Part shown: one piece after another, positions 8,532 through 17,164 of the stretch
Numbering within the stretch: position 1 is the first letter of the stretch
Layout: every line of letters starts with the position of its first letter
Origin: an uncultured Clostridia bacterium
GTDB lineage: Bacteria > Bacillota > Clostridia > Christensenellales > UBA1242
Direction: 5' to 3'
NCBI GenBank assembly: GCA_944345365.1
Contig: CALVMJ010000002.1
Location: 79,517 to 135,205, forward strand
Length of the DNA: 55,689 nt
The notes under the pieces: generated by a model
Database searches by the model: none
The model's input: the letters and a program-made list of their open reading frames with translations, nothing else
Told to the model about the DNA's origin: nothing
Translations under genes and position numbers: made by a program

Positions 8532-8557
8532 AAGTGGGCAAGTGGTTGCCCACTTTT
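8532..8557 (+). promoter_or_regulatory. Leader hairpin (possible attenuator) upstream of rimP
   Basis: A perfect 10-bp stem (8532-8541 with 8546-8555) around a GTGG loop ends in TTTT. A GTGGGC/GCCCAC hairpin in this place recurs, from memory, in other Bacillota rimP leaders. The short T tract makes partial termination plausible; an alternative antiterminator fold was not established. Confidence 0.6.
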
Positions 8558-8605
8558 AATTTAACTAGAGATGTTGAGTTTTAATTTATTGTAAAAGGAG
8601 GGTGA

Positions 8606-9064
8606 ATGTCGATAAAAATAAAAGATGTTTGCACAGAAAAATTTCAACCTATTATAGAAAAAATGGGCTATGAGCTTGTTGAAGTTTTTTATGGAAAACA
8701 AAAAGATGGAATGAATTTAATTTTTTATATAGACTCCCCAAACGGTATAACCATTGATGATTGCGAAAAGGTTCACAGAATGATTGATCCAATCTTAGAT
8801 GATTTAAATCCAACTAATGACTCACCGTATATTTTAAGCGTAAGTTCATTAGGAATTGACAGGCCATTAAAATCTGGTAGGGATTTTGATAGAAACATTG
8901 GAAAAGAAATAGAAGTAACATTATTTGCAAAGATAAATGGAAAAAAGAATTATAAGGGTGTTTTATTATCACACGATGAAAAATTTTTTACAATTGACAA
9001 TAAAGAAATTCAACAATTCGAAAAAGATAAGGTTGCACATGTTGCACCGGTAATTAAGTTTTAA
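8606..9064 (+). CDS. rimP: Ribosome maturation factor RimP
   Basis: RimP assists late 30S subunit maturation. It has 152 aa, as usual. The N-terminal half contains GYELVEVFYGKQKDGMNLIFYID and the ISVSSLGIDRPL-like motif (LSVSSLGIDRPLKSGRDF), the family hallmark. A strong AAAAGGAGGGTGA ribosome site precedes the ATG. It opens the classical rimP-nusA-ylxR-ylxQ-infB-rbfA operon. Confidence 0.96.
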   Translation: MSIKIKDVCTEKFQPIIEKMGYELVEVFYGKQKDGMNLIFYIDSPNGITIDDCEKVHRMIDPILDDLNPTNDSPYILSVSSLGIDRPLKSGRDFDRNIGKEIEVTLFAKINGKKNYKGVLLSHDEKFFTIDNKEIQQFEKDKVAHVAPVIKF

Positions 9065-9074
9065 GGAGATTTTT

Positions 9075-10235
9075 ATGATAAACAAAGATTTTTTTCAAGC
9101 ATTAGAAGATTTACAAACAGAAAAGAAGATCGACAAGGAGACATTTATTTCAGCTCTTGAAAATGCACTTACTTCTGCCTATAAGAAAATGTATGGAGAG
9201 GGCAAATCTGCAAGGGTTAGCCTTAATCCTGACAGAAATATGATAAGAATTTATTCATATAAAACGGTGGTTGATGAGGTTGTTGATCCCGACAAGGAAA
9301 TTTCTCTTGATGAGGCAAGACTTATAAAGAAGAGCTATAAGATTGGTGATCAGGTTGAAACAGAAGAGTCAACAAAAGATTTTGGCAGAATTGCTGCACA
9401 AACAGCTAAACAAGTAGTTATGCAAAAAATTAAAGAAAAAGAAAGAGAAATGGCTTTAAGTGAAATTTCTGAAAAAGAAGATGAGCTTTTAACAACAATT
9501 ATAAAGCGTATTGACAACGGAACAATTTATGTTCAAATAGCAAACTCGAACGTAGAAGGCATTATGTTGCCAAGCGATCAAATTCCTGGGGAAAAATTTC
9601 AAGTTGGCCAAAGGATCAAAGTTTATGTTAAAAAAATAAAGGATTCATTCAGAGGCCCACAAATTCAAGTTACAAGGAGTAATATTGGATTTGTAAGAAA
9701 ATTATTTGAGCTCGAAATACCAGAAGTTGCAAGTGGTGAGGTTAAAATTAAAAATATATCAAGAGATCCGGGTAATAGAGCAAAGGTTGCAGTTTATTCC
9801 GATAATCCAAACATTGATCCAATTGGAACTTGTGTAGGAAATCATGGAATCAGGATAAACACAATTGTTTCAGAGTTAAATGGAGAAAAAATTGACCTAG
9901 TTCATTACTGTGACGATCCACTTGAATATATTGCAAGGGCGTTAAGTCCTGCAAAGGTTATAAGTGTTGAAACTAACGATAGTTTAAATGCTTCAAGAGT
10001 AATTGTTCCTGATGATAAACTTTCCCTTGCAATTGGTAAGAATGGACAAAATGTTAGATTGGCAGCAAGACTTACAGGTTGGAAAATCGAAGTAAAACCA
10101 GAAAGTGCTTTTGGTAAGTCAGAAGAAAAAATCGCTAAAGAGGAATATGAGCTTACAGAGCTTTCTGACGAAGATTCATTCGAAAATTTAGATGATCTAG
10201 AAGAGATATCCTTTGATGGAGCAGATAATGAATAA
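9075..10235 (+). CDS. nusA: Transcription termination/antitermination factor NusA
   Basis: NusA binds RNA polymerase and modulates pausing, intrinsic termination and antitermination. The 386-aa protein has the N-terminal polymerase-binding domain (to about residue 125), an S1 domain (about 130-200) and two KH domains. The second KH contains LSLAIGKNGQNVRLAARLTGW. A short acidic tail follows, without the AR repeats of proteobacteria. It starts 10 nt after rimP behind AAGGAGA. Its last codons overlap the ylxR start by 8 nt, so translation is coupled. Confidence 0.97.
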   Translation: MINKDFFQALEDLQTEKKIDKETFISALENALTSAYKKMYGEGKSARVSLNPDRNMIRIYSYKTVVDEVVDPDKEISLDEARLIKKSYKIGDQVETEESTKDFGRIAAQTAKQVVMQKIKEKEREMALSEISEKEDELLTTIIKRIDNGTIYVQIANSNVEGIMLPSDQIPGEKFQVGQRIKVYVKKIKDSFRGPQIQVTRSNIGFVRKLFELEIPEVASGEVKIKNISRDPGNRAKVAVYSDNPNIDPIGTCVGNHGIRINTIVSELNGEKIDLVHYCDDPLEYIARALSPAKVISVETNDSLNASRVIVPDDKLSLAIGKNGQNVRLAARLTGWKIEVKPESAFGKSEEKIAKEEYELTELSDEDSFENLDDLEEISFDGADNE

Positions 10236-10494
10236 GAAGGAAACATTAAGACTTTGTATTGCATGTAGAGAGATGAAGGATAAGCGAACATTAATAAGAG
10301 TTGTAAAAAATAAAGATGGGAGCATATTCATAGATAGAACTGGTAAGGCAAATGGTAGAGGTGCTTATGTTTGTAAAAACACTGAATGTCTTGAAAAACT
10401 AAAAAAGCAAAAATCTTTAAACAAAGCCTTTAAATGTGCAGTCGATAATGAAATATATGAAAATTTAAAAGAGGTAATAATTGGAGAAAATTAA
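10228..10494 (+). CDS. rnpM: YlxR/RnpM family RNA-binding protein
   Basis: This is the small YlxR family protein. The B. subtilis member, renamed RnpM, binds RNase P RNA and modulates its activity. The 88-aa product shows the signature CIACREMKDKRTLIRVV and the GRGAYVC segment. I prefer the ATG at 10228 because family members begin a few residues before RxCIACR and GGAG lies upstream; an ATG at 10213 is an alternative. It overlaps nusA by 8 nt and ylxQ by 14 nt. Confidence 0.9.
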   Translation: MNKKETLRLCIACREMKDKRTLIRVVKNKDGSIFIDRTGKANGRGAYVCKNTECLEKLKKQKSLNKAFKCAVDNEIYENLKEVIIGEN

Positions 10495-10759
10495 AAGCTA
10501 TTTAGGACTTGCAAATAATGCTGGATATTTAATAATTGGAAGTGACAATTTAAAATCATATGATAAAAAATTGTATTTAGTTTTATTAGATAAAAATGCA
10601 GGTAAAAGTTCAATAAAAATTGCTGATAAACATAAGCTAAACAATATAAGAGTGATTGAAGTTGATAACTTGGAAATAATCTCAAATATTCCAAAATGCA
10701 AAATTATTGGAATAAAAAACAAGGGTTTAAGCGAACAAATAATAAAATATCTTGACTGA
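10481..10759 (+). CDS. ylxQ: L7Ae-family RNA-binding protein (YlxQ)
   Basis: A 92-aa member of the L7Ae/L30e/Gadd45 family, which binds kink-turn RNAs. The opening YLGLANNAGYLIIGSD matches the family's LLGLARRAGKL-type start. The codon is TTG, supported by position and a weak GAGG ahead of it. It is fixed in the nusA-infB operon between ylxR and infB across Bacillota. Its specific RNA target is not evident from the sequence. Confidence 0.85.
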   Translation: MEKIKSYLGLANNAGYLIIGSDNLKSYDKKLYLVLLDKNAGKSSIKIADKHKLNNIRVIEVDNLEIISNIPKCKIIGIKNKGLSEQIIKYLD

Positions 10760-10773
10760 AGGAGAGAAGAAAT

Positions 10774-13308
10774 TTGGCAAATAAAACAACATTAGAAAAT
10801 TTAAAAACTATTCATGAAATGCAACGAGATGGAAGTATCTTGGAGTTTTTGCGAGATATAAGAGCTCTAAAAACTGATCTTGAAAATTTTTCAAAAAGAG
10901 GCATTTCAAGAAAGGCGAAGCTAAAGGAAGAAGAAATTGAAAAGGCAAAAAAATTAGAACAAAGGGTTGAAGAAGAAAAACAACCTGAATATGTTTCTAA
11001 TGATAACAGTAATGAGAATAAACAAGATGAAATAAAAACAGTTTCTACAATGTCCTCAAAAACATTTGATAATAAGGCAAACTTTAACAATAAGAAGTTT
11101 ATAAACAACAATCAAAGGTCTTCTTTGTCAAATCAAGGTAAGTCTAACTTTCAAAAAGGTCAATATAATTCTAATAAGCCAAACTTTTCAAATAAGCCAA
11201 ATTTTCAGAAAAATCTTCAATCATCTCTTCCAAACAGAGGACAAAACAGTAAATTTGGATCACAAAAATCGACTAATTTTGTATCAACAAAGGCAAATAG
11301 TTTCAAAAGCTTTGACGCACCTGACACGAATCTTCAATTAAACCAACCTGAAAGAAATTTTGGTAATAAAAATAAATCGCCAGAAAGAAACAAAATGATT
11401 GAAGAGAAGAAGTCGGCAATAAGAAAACAAGACAACAGAAATAAGAACACCTTTATTTCTATAGATGATGGATTTGAAGAGACCACTATGGGGTCAAGAA
11501 AAATTGCTAGACCAAAGAAAAAGTCAGAGACAAAGATCGCTCCTGCTGTAACTAACATAGTTTTAACTTCTAAAACAATTTCTGTTAAAGAACTGAGCGA
11601 AAAGACTGGTAAGCCAGTGGCAGAGATTGTTAAAAAACTAATGCTACTAGGAATAATGGCAACAATTAACAGCAGTATAGACTTTGAAACCGCAGATCTA
11701 ATATGTCAAGATCTAGGAATTCAAGTTGAACTAAAATTAGATAAATCAATGGAAGAAAAACTGCTTGATGTCAGTAAAATTTCTGAAGAAGACAAAGAAA
11801 ATCTTGTAAAAAGACCACCTGTTGTTACTGTTATGGGGCATGTTGATCACGGAAAAACCTCCCTTTTAGATGCTTTTAGAAAAACTGATGTTGTTTCTAG
11901 CGAGGCTGGTGGTATTACCCAAAAGATTGGTGCATACCAAATAAGCTTTAACGGAGAGAAAATTACCTTTATTGACACACCTGGTCATGCAGCTTTCACA
12001 GCAATGCGTTCAAGAGGGGCAAAAGCCACTGATATTGCAATTTTAGTTGTGGCTGCTGATGATGGAATAATGCCTCAAACTATTGAAGCTATTAATCATA
12101 TAAAAGCTGCAAATGTTCCAATGATTGTAGCTATTAACAAGATGGATAAGCAGGAAGCAAATCCAGAACGAATCAAACAACAACTGGCAGAAAACGATGT
12201 ATTACCAGAAGAATGGGGTGGATCGACTATTGTTGTTCCTGTTTCTGCAAAAACAGGAATGGGAATGGATCAGTTAAAGGAAACTATTTTGCTTGTTGCA
12301 GAAATGGAAGAGTTGAAAGCAAATCCTAAGAAGAAAGCTACCGGAGTTGTTATTGAAGCAGAGCTTGACAAAAACAAAGGGCCAATTGCAACAATTCTTG
12401 TTCAAAACGGCACATTAAAAGTTGGCGATTCGATTATGTCGGGTATTACTTATGGTAAAGTAAGAGCAATGTTTGATGAAAATGGAAAACCTCTAAAACA
12501 AGCGAGGCCATCGACACCTGTTGCTGTGTTGGGGCTTAACGAAGTTCCTTCATCGGGAGATAACGTCTATGCTGTGGAAGAGAGTCTATCTAAACAAGTA
12601 ATACAGGAAAGAATAGCTAAAATAAAGGAAGAAAGGGCTTCGAAAACATCGGGCGTAACATTAGATGGCTTTATGGACAGAGTTCACGAAGGATCATTAA
12701 AAAATCTTAATATTATTATTAAGGCTGATACACAAGGTTCAGTGGAAGCACTAAAATCATCTCTTTTAACAATTAGAAACGAGGAAGCAAAAGTAAATAT
12801 TGTTCATAGTGGAGCTGGGGCTGTAACAGAGTCCGATGTTATACTCGCAGATACTACAAAAGCTGTTGTGATTGCCTTTAATCAAAAACCTGTTCCTAAA
12901 GCAAAATCACTTGCTGAAAACTTGAAGGTTGAAATTAAGGAATACAAGATTATATATGAAATAATCGATGAGATAACAAAGAGTTTAACCGGTATGCTTT
13001 CAATTAAATATGAAGAAAAATATATTGGAATGGCAGAAATCAGAATGGTCTTTAAACTTTCTACTGCTGGGAAAGTTGCTGGATCTTATGTTAAAGATGG
13101 AAAAATCACACGAAATGCTATTGCAAAAGTAAAAAGAGGAGATGAAGAACTTGGCTCAACAACAGTAGAATCCTTAAAAATAGTAAAAGACGAAAAGGCA
13201 GAAGTATTAAAGGGATTTGAATGCGGTATTAAATTAAGAGATAACATCGACTTTAAAGAAGGCGATATGATTGAATTTTATGTCAAAGAAGCAATTAAGA
13301 GAGGGTAA
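10774..13308 (+). CDS. infB: Translation initiation factor IF-2
   Basis: IF-2 is the GTPase that brings fMet-tRNA to the 30S subunit and promotes 70S joining. The 844-aa protein starts with TTG behind AAGGAG (10759-10764). Its first 100 residues are unlike the common IF-2 N-terminus. Residues about 85-215 are an Asn/Ser/Lys/Gln-rich low-complexity linker with repeated NKPNF units. IF2_N lies at about 269-320. The G domain follows with GHVDHGKTS at 355, DTPGH at 401 and NKMD near 455, then domains II-IV to the C-terminus. All GTPase motifs are intact. rbfA begins 2 nt downstream. Confidence 0.97.
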   Translation: MANKTTLENLKTIHEMQRDGSILEFLRDIRALKTDLENFSKRGISRKAKLKEEEIEKAKKLEQRVEEEKQPEYVSNDNSNENKQDEIKTVSTMSSKTFDNKANFNNKKFINNNQRSSLSNQGKSNFQKGQYNSNKPNFSNKPNFQKNLQSSLPNRGQNSKFGSQKSTNFVSTKANSFKSFDAPDTNLQLNQPERNFGNKNKSPERNKMIEEKKSAIRKQDNRNKNTFISIDDGFEETTMGSRKIARPKKKSETKIAPAVTNIVLTSKTISVKELSEKTGKPVAEIVKKLMLLGIMATINSSIDFETADLICQDLGIQVELKLDKSMEEKLLDVSKISEEDKENLVKRPPVVTVMGHVDHGKTSLLDAFRKTDVVSSEAGGITQKIGAYQISFNGEKITFIDTPGHAAFTAMRSRGAKATDIAILVVAADDGIMPQTIEAINHIKAANVPMIVAINKMDKQEANPERIKQQLAENDVLPEEWGGSTIVVPVSAKTGMGMDQLKETILLVAEMEELKANPKKKATGVVIEAELDKNKGPIATILVQNGTLKVGDSIMSGITYGKVRAMFDENGKPLKQARPSTPVAVLGLNEVPSSGDNVYAVEESLSKQVIQERIAKIKEERASKTSGVTLDGFMDRVHEGSLKNLNIIIKADTQGSVEALKSSLLTIRNEEAKVNIVHSGAGAVTESDVILADTTKAVVIAFNQKPVPKAKSLAENLKVEIKEYKIIYEIIDEITKSLTGMLSIKYEEKYIGMAEIRMVFKLSTAGKVAGSYVKDGKITRNAIAKVKRGDEELGSTTVESLKIVKDEKAEVLKGFECGIKLRDNIDFKEGDMIEFYVKEAIKRG

Positions 13309-13310
13309 CA

Positions 13311-13667
13311 ATGTCAAAGAGAATTGATAGAGCAAACAGTGAATTATTAAGATGTGTATCTGATATAATTCACAATAAAATGAATGACCCAAGAATTAAT
13401 GATTTTGTTATGGTATCAGAGGTTAATGTAACACCAGATTTTAAATTCTGTAAAGTTAAAATTTGCCTACTTGAAAAAGATGTTGCAAAATCAGATGAAA
13501 TAATAAAAATCCTACAAAAATCTGAGGGATTTATAAAACACGAACTATCACAGATGGTAAATATGCCATTTGTTCCAAAAATAACATTTGTATTTGACAA
13601 AAGCACACTTAATGTTATTAGAGTTGAAGAGTTATTAAAATCGTTAAACATACCAAAGGAGGATTAA
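13311..13667 (+). CDS. rbfA: Ribosome-binding factor A
   Basis: RbfA is a KH-fold assembly factor for the 30S subunit. The 118-aa protein has the family opening (RIDRANSELLRCVSDIIHN), the DPRI segment (MNDPRINDFVMVSEVNVTPD) and the C-terminal VPKITFVFD. It is coupled to infB (2-nt gap, GAGGG ribosome site) and followed 3 nt later by nrnA. Confidence 0.95.
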   Translation: MSKRIDRANSELLRCVSDIIHNKMNDPRINDFVMVSEVNVTPDFKFCKVKICLLEKDVAKSDEIIKILQKSEGFIKHELSQMVNMPFVPKITFVFDKSTLNVIRVEELLKSLNIPKED

Positions 13668-13670
13668 TTA

Positions 13671-14651
13671 ATGAAGATTAAAAGCATTGCAAACGCAATC
13701 AAGAAAGGAAATAAAATTGCCATACTTGGGCATATATCTCCTGATCCGGATTGCCTTGGCAGTGCTTTTTCTTTGAAAGAAATCTTGGTTAATCAACTAG
13801 GGAAAAATGTTTTTGTGTTTGCAGATGGAGAAATTCGAGGTGGAGATAAACAAATATTTAATAATGAAGAGTTAAATCAATGTGAATTTATCTCGAGTGA
13901 CTATGATTTATTAATTGTTGTTGACACACCAAACCTAAAAAGACTTGGAAAATTTTCAAAAGAAGTTCAAAAACATAAAAACATAATAAAAATTGACCAT
14001 CATACAAATGAAGAACCTGAATTTGCTCATAAAATTATGATTGATGTTAGTTCAGCTTCAACCAGCGAATTAATATATATTCTATTAAGCGAATTCACTC
14101 AAAAAGTTTCAAAAAAAATTGCCACATATCTTTATGCAGGCATTTCAGCTGACACAAATTCCTTTTTGAATGATAATGTAACTCCAAGATGTATGTCTAT
14201 TGCATCAAAATTATTTGATAACGGTGCAGACGTGTTATTGGTAAATAATTCTCATTTTAAATCAATTACACGCAGTCAATGGGATTTAACAAAACTTGCA
14301 TATGACAAGGCGGAATTTTATGATAAATTTGCAATAATATTAATTAGTCAAAAGGATATTAAAAAGCTTCAAACATCTTCCGATGGAACATCTGCCTTTG
14401 CAAACAATATTCTTTCGGTTGAAGGGGTTATGGTTAGCTGTGTAATTACTGAAAAGAATCTGAAGACATTTAGTTGTAGTTTTAGGTCTGTTTATGGTAT
14501 TACTGTAAATAAAATAGCGTCGGCTCTTGGAGGAGGAGGCCACAAACAGGCATCAGGAGCTATCATCACGGGCTCAATTAAGGAAGTGAAATCAAAGGTT
14601 ATAGCTCAAATAAAAAAAGGACTAAAAGAGCAGGGTGTTATTAATGATTAA
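13671..14651 (+). CDS. nrnA: DHH/DHHA1 nanoRNase / pAp phosphatase
   Basis: NrnA-type enzymes degrade short oligoribonucleotides and dephosphorylate 3'-phosphoadenosine 5'-phosphate. The 326-aa protein carries the Mn-binding motif GHISPDPDCLGS near residue 20 (family form NPDGDAIGS), a VVDTPN motif, the diagnostic IDHH, and the DHHA1 substrate motif GGGGHKQASGA near the C-terminus. An AAAGGAGG site precedes the ATG. It lies between rbfA and truB as in B. subtilis relatives, and its end overlaps truB. Confidence 0.93.
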   Translation: MKIKSIANAIKKGNKIAILGHISPDPDCLGSAFSLKEILVNQLGKNVFVFADGEIRGGDKQIFNNEELNQCEFISSDYDLLIVVDTPNLKRLGKFSKEVQKHKNIIKIDHHTNEEPEFAHKIMIDVSSASTSELIYILLSEFTQKVSKKIATYLYAGISADTNSFLNDNVTPRCMSIASKLFDNGADVLLVNNSHFKSITRSQWDLTKLAYDKAEFYDKFAIILISQKDIKKLQTSSDGTSAFANNILSVEGVMVSCVITEKNLKTFSCSFRSVYGITVNKIASALGGGGHKQASGAIITGSIKEVKSKVIAQIKKGLKEQGVIND

Positions 14652-15489
14652 CGGTATTATATTAGTTGACAAACCAAAGGGTATTTCTTCAAATACAGTT
14701 GTAAATATTGTAAAAAAATGTGTTGGAGCAAATAAGGCAGGGCATCTTGGAACTCTTGACGTTGCAGGGCACGGTCTGTTACCAGTAACACTAGGTAAAT
14801 CAACAAAGCTATTTGACTATTTTTTAAATAAAGACAAAGTTTATAGAGCAACTTTTAAATTTGGAGTTGAAAGTGACACCCTTGATCTTGAAGGAGAAAT
14901 TATAATAACCGATGACAAAAAAATTTCTGACGAAGAAATTTGTGAAACATTGCCTAAATTAATAGGAAAACAATATCAAATGCCTCCAATCTATTCAGCA
15001 AAAAAAATCAATGGAATGAAAGCCTATGACCTGGCAAGGGCAGGAAAAGATGTTCAATTAAAACCAAAATTAATTGAAATTTATGATCTAAAGCTTATAA
15101 AAAAGGTCGGCGATAATGAATTTTTATTTGAAATTCATTGTTCAAGTGGGACTTATATCAGAAGTTTATGTAGAGATATGGCCAGGCTTTTATCAACATG
15201 TGGATTGATGTCTGATATAATACGCACAAGATGTGGTAGTTTTAATTTAGATGAGAGTTATTCCTTGGAAGAAATTAAATGTGGAAAGTATGATGTTATA
15301 AGCCCTGATACAATTTTTAACTACGAAAAGATTTTTTTAACTTTTCAAGAGGTTAGTAAAATTTTAAATGGTGTTAATTTAAAAAGAAGCGAACCCGATG
15401 GGAATTATAGTATTTATGACAATAATGATTTTATTGGAATTGGAAGGATTGAAAAAGGTTTTTTGAGAATTACATTAAGGTTAATTTAA
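14644..15489 (+). CDS. truB: tRNA pseudouridine-55 synthase
   Basis: TruB makes pseudouridine 55 in the T loop of tRNAs. The 281-aa protein opens with the expected GIILVDKPKGISSN. Its catalytic loop reads GHLGTLDVAGHGLLPVTLG, with the nucleophile Asp39. The usual sequence after that Asp is PxAxG; here it is VAGHG, an unusual substitution next to the active site. The SGTYIRSLCRDMA motif is conserved. The start at 14644 overlaps nrnA by 8 nt. ribF, the usual next gene, is replaced by an endonuclease IV gene. Confidence 0.93.
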   Translation: MINGIILVDKPKGISSNTVVNIVKKCVGANKAGHLGTLDVAGHGLLPVTLGKSTKLFDYFLNKDKVYRATFKFGVESDTLDLEGEIIITDDKKISDEEICETLPKLIGKQYQMPPIYSAKKINGMKAYDLARAGKDVQLKPKLIEIYDLKLIKKVGDNEFLFEIHCSSGTYIRSLCRDMARLLSTCGLMSDIIRTRCGSFNLDESYSLEEIKCGKYDVISPDTIFNYEKIFLTFQEVSKILNGVNLKRSEPDGNYSIYDNNDFIGIGRIEKGFLRITLRLI

Positions 15490-15499
15490 GAGGAGAGTT

Positions 15500-16354
15500 A
15501 TGATAAAGTTTGGTCCTGCAGGTAACAGCATTAGTTTTTACGAAGAAGGTAATACTAAAACCATTCAAGCCCCAAAATGGATAAAAGAAAAGGGGCTTGA
15601 TGCTTTTGAATATTCATTTGGAAAAGGATATACATTGTCAGCAGACACTGCCAAATTAATTGGAAATGAATTTAACAAATATGGCATAGCACTAAGTTTA
15701 CACGCACCTTATTTTATTAATTTTGCCAATCCAAGTGAAGAGATGTTTGAAAAAACTAAAAATTATATTAGAAATGGCATAAAATATATGAAATTGATGT
15801 CAGCAGATAGGCTTGTTTTTCATCCGGCGTCTTGTGGTAAAATGAAAAGGGAAGAGGCATTTGAGCTTACAAAGAAAAGGCTGTCCTTATTGATAGAAGA
15901 ACTTGATAAAGACGGGCTTATTGATGGAGTTTATCTTTGTCCTGAAACAATGGGAAAGTCAATGCAAATTGGAACCTACAAGGAAATTATTGATCTTTGT
16001 AAAATTCACCCAAATTTACTTCCGGCTTTTGATTTTGGTCATATAAATGCCTTGACAATGGGAGGATTAAAAACCGTTGATGATTACAAAGAAATTTTTG
16101 ATTACTGCAAAGAAACTTTGGGTGAAGAACGAACAAAAAATTGCCATATTCATTTTTCCAAAATTGAGTATGGTGCAAAAGGGGAAATTAGGCATTTAAA
16201 TTTTGATGACACAAAATTCGGACCAGATTTTTATCCACTTGCCATTTGTTTAAAAGAGCAACAGCTTAGTCCAAGAATTATTTGTGAATCAGCAGGAAAA
16301 ATGGCAGAGGACGCATTGGAAATGAAAAATATTTATAACAAAATAGGTAATTAG
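15500..16354 (+). CDS. nfo: Endonuclease IV-family AP endonuclease (TIM barrel)
   Basis: Endonuclease IV cleaves the DNA backbone 5' to abasic sites during base excision repair, using three zinc ions. The 284-aa protein shows the zinc-ligand motifs in order: LHAPYFINFANP, FHPASCGK, CPETMGKS, AFDFGHINA, the HIHFS segment and CESAGKM. It starts behind AGAGGAGAG, 11 nt after truB, and ends the operon. The family assignment is firm. The exact substrate could differ, since the protein is at the short end and diverged from E. coli Nfo. Confidence 0.88.
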   Translation: MIKFGPAGNSISFYEEGNTKTIQAPKWIKEKGLDAFEYSFGKGYTLSADTAKLIGNEFNKYGIALSLHAPYFINFANPSEEMFEKTKNYIRNGIKYMKLMSADRLVFHPASCGKMKREEAFELTKKRLSLLIEELDKDGLIDGVYLCPETMGKSMQIGTYKEIIDLCKIHPNLLPAFDFGHINALTMGGLKTVDDYKEIFDYCKETLGEERTKNCHIHFSKIEYGAKGEIRHLNFDDTKFGPDFYPLAICLKEQQLSPRIICESAGKMAEDALEMKNIYNKIGN

Positions 16355-16367
16355 TTAATAAAAATAC

Positions 16368-16396
16368 TAGACACAGATTATTTTTTATGTTAAAAT
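16368..16396 (+). promoter_or_regulatory. Sigma-A promoter of efp
   Basis: TAGACA (16368-16373), 17 bp, TAAAAT (16391-16396), about 40 nt ahead of the efp ribosome site AAGGAG. Confidence 0.72.
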
Positions 16397-16442
16397 AATA
16401 CACGAAAAAAAACAATAAAATTTATAAATAAAGGAGTTACTT

Positions 16443-17003
16443 ATGATTACTGCAGGAGATTTTAGAAAAGGTGTTACATTTGAAATGGACGGAAATGTTT
16501 ATATTGTCATTGACTTCCTTCATGTTAAGCCAGGCAAGGGCTCTCCATTTGTTAGATCCAAAATAAAAAATGTTATGACAGGACAAGTAAAGGAGGAAAC
16601 TTTTAATCCTTCTGATAAGTTTACTGTGGCTGTAATTGAGAAAAAAGAAATGACTTATCTTTATAATGACGGGGATTTGTATTACTTTATGGATACTACT
16701 ACTTATGACCAAATTCCATTAAATAAAGAAGCTGTTGCTGATACCCTTAACTTTATAACAGAAAATATGAACACAACAATGTATTTTTATAAGGGCAATC
16801 CTTTTGCTGTTTACCCACCAACTTTTGTTGAACTTGAAGTTGTTGATTGTGAACCAGGAATACAAGGTGACACATCAAAAGCAACAACAAAACCAGCAAG
16901 GCTTGAAACCGGATATGTGATTAATGTTCCACTATTTGTTAACATCGGAGAAAAAATTAGAGTTGACACAAGAGATGGATCTTACATGGAAAGAGTTAAG
17001 TAG
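16443..17003 (+). CDS. efp: Elongation factor P
   Basis: EF-P relieves ribosome stalling at polyproline stretches. The protein has 186 aa, the standard length. The KOW-like N-terminal domain contains the modification-loop sequence [14 protein letters not shown]. The C-terminal OB domain includes [19 protein letters not shown] and the ending [19 protein letters not shown] is correctly placed. efp next to the spoIIIA operon is the conserved order in Bacillota. A terminator separates the two. Confidence 0.97.
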   Translation: MITAGDFRKGVTFEMDGNVYIVIDFLHVKPGKGSPFVRSKIKNVMTGQVKEETFNPSDKFTVAVIEKKEMTYLYNDGDLYYFMDTTTYDQIPLNKEAVADTLNFITENMNTTMYFYKGNPFAVYPPTFVELEVVDCEPGIQGDTSKATTKPARLETGYVINVPLFVNIGEKIRVDTRDGSYMERVK

Positions 17004-17037
17004 TTTTTTCTTTTAAGTAATTAGCAAATAATAATTT

Positions 17038-17084
17038 GACGTCTGAAATTAATTTTTAGGATTAGTTTTAGGCGTCTTTTTTTA
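17038..17084 (+). terminator. Intrinsic terminator of efp
   Basis: An 11-bp stem with two G-T pairs (17038-17048 with 17066-17076) and a 17-nt loop runs into T8 (17077-17084). Confidence 0.82.
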
Positions 17085-17117
17085 TACGTAAATTTCCCAA
17101 AAACTGAGATAAAATGA

Positions 17118-17148
17118 CATATTTTTTTCAATATCTTCTTCATAGTAT
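17118..17148 (+). promoter_or_regulatory. Tentative sigma-E type promoter of the spoIIIA operon
   Basis: CATAGTAT (17141-17148) resembles the sigma-E -10 element (CATACAnT), and CATATT (17118-17123) resembles its -35. The 17-bp gap is longer than usual, so only the -10 match is persuasive. The spoIIIA operon is sigma-E controlled in B. subtilis. Confidence 0.4.
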
Positions 17149-17164
17149 AGGTTAGGAGAAGTTT

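Noticed and set aside
9905..10291. Long minus-strand open frame of 128 codons opposite nusA
   Set aside because: It is Ser-rich antisense of the acidic/Lys-rich nusA end, has no family resemblance, and lies in an intact operon.
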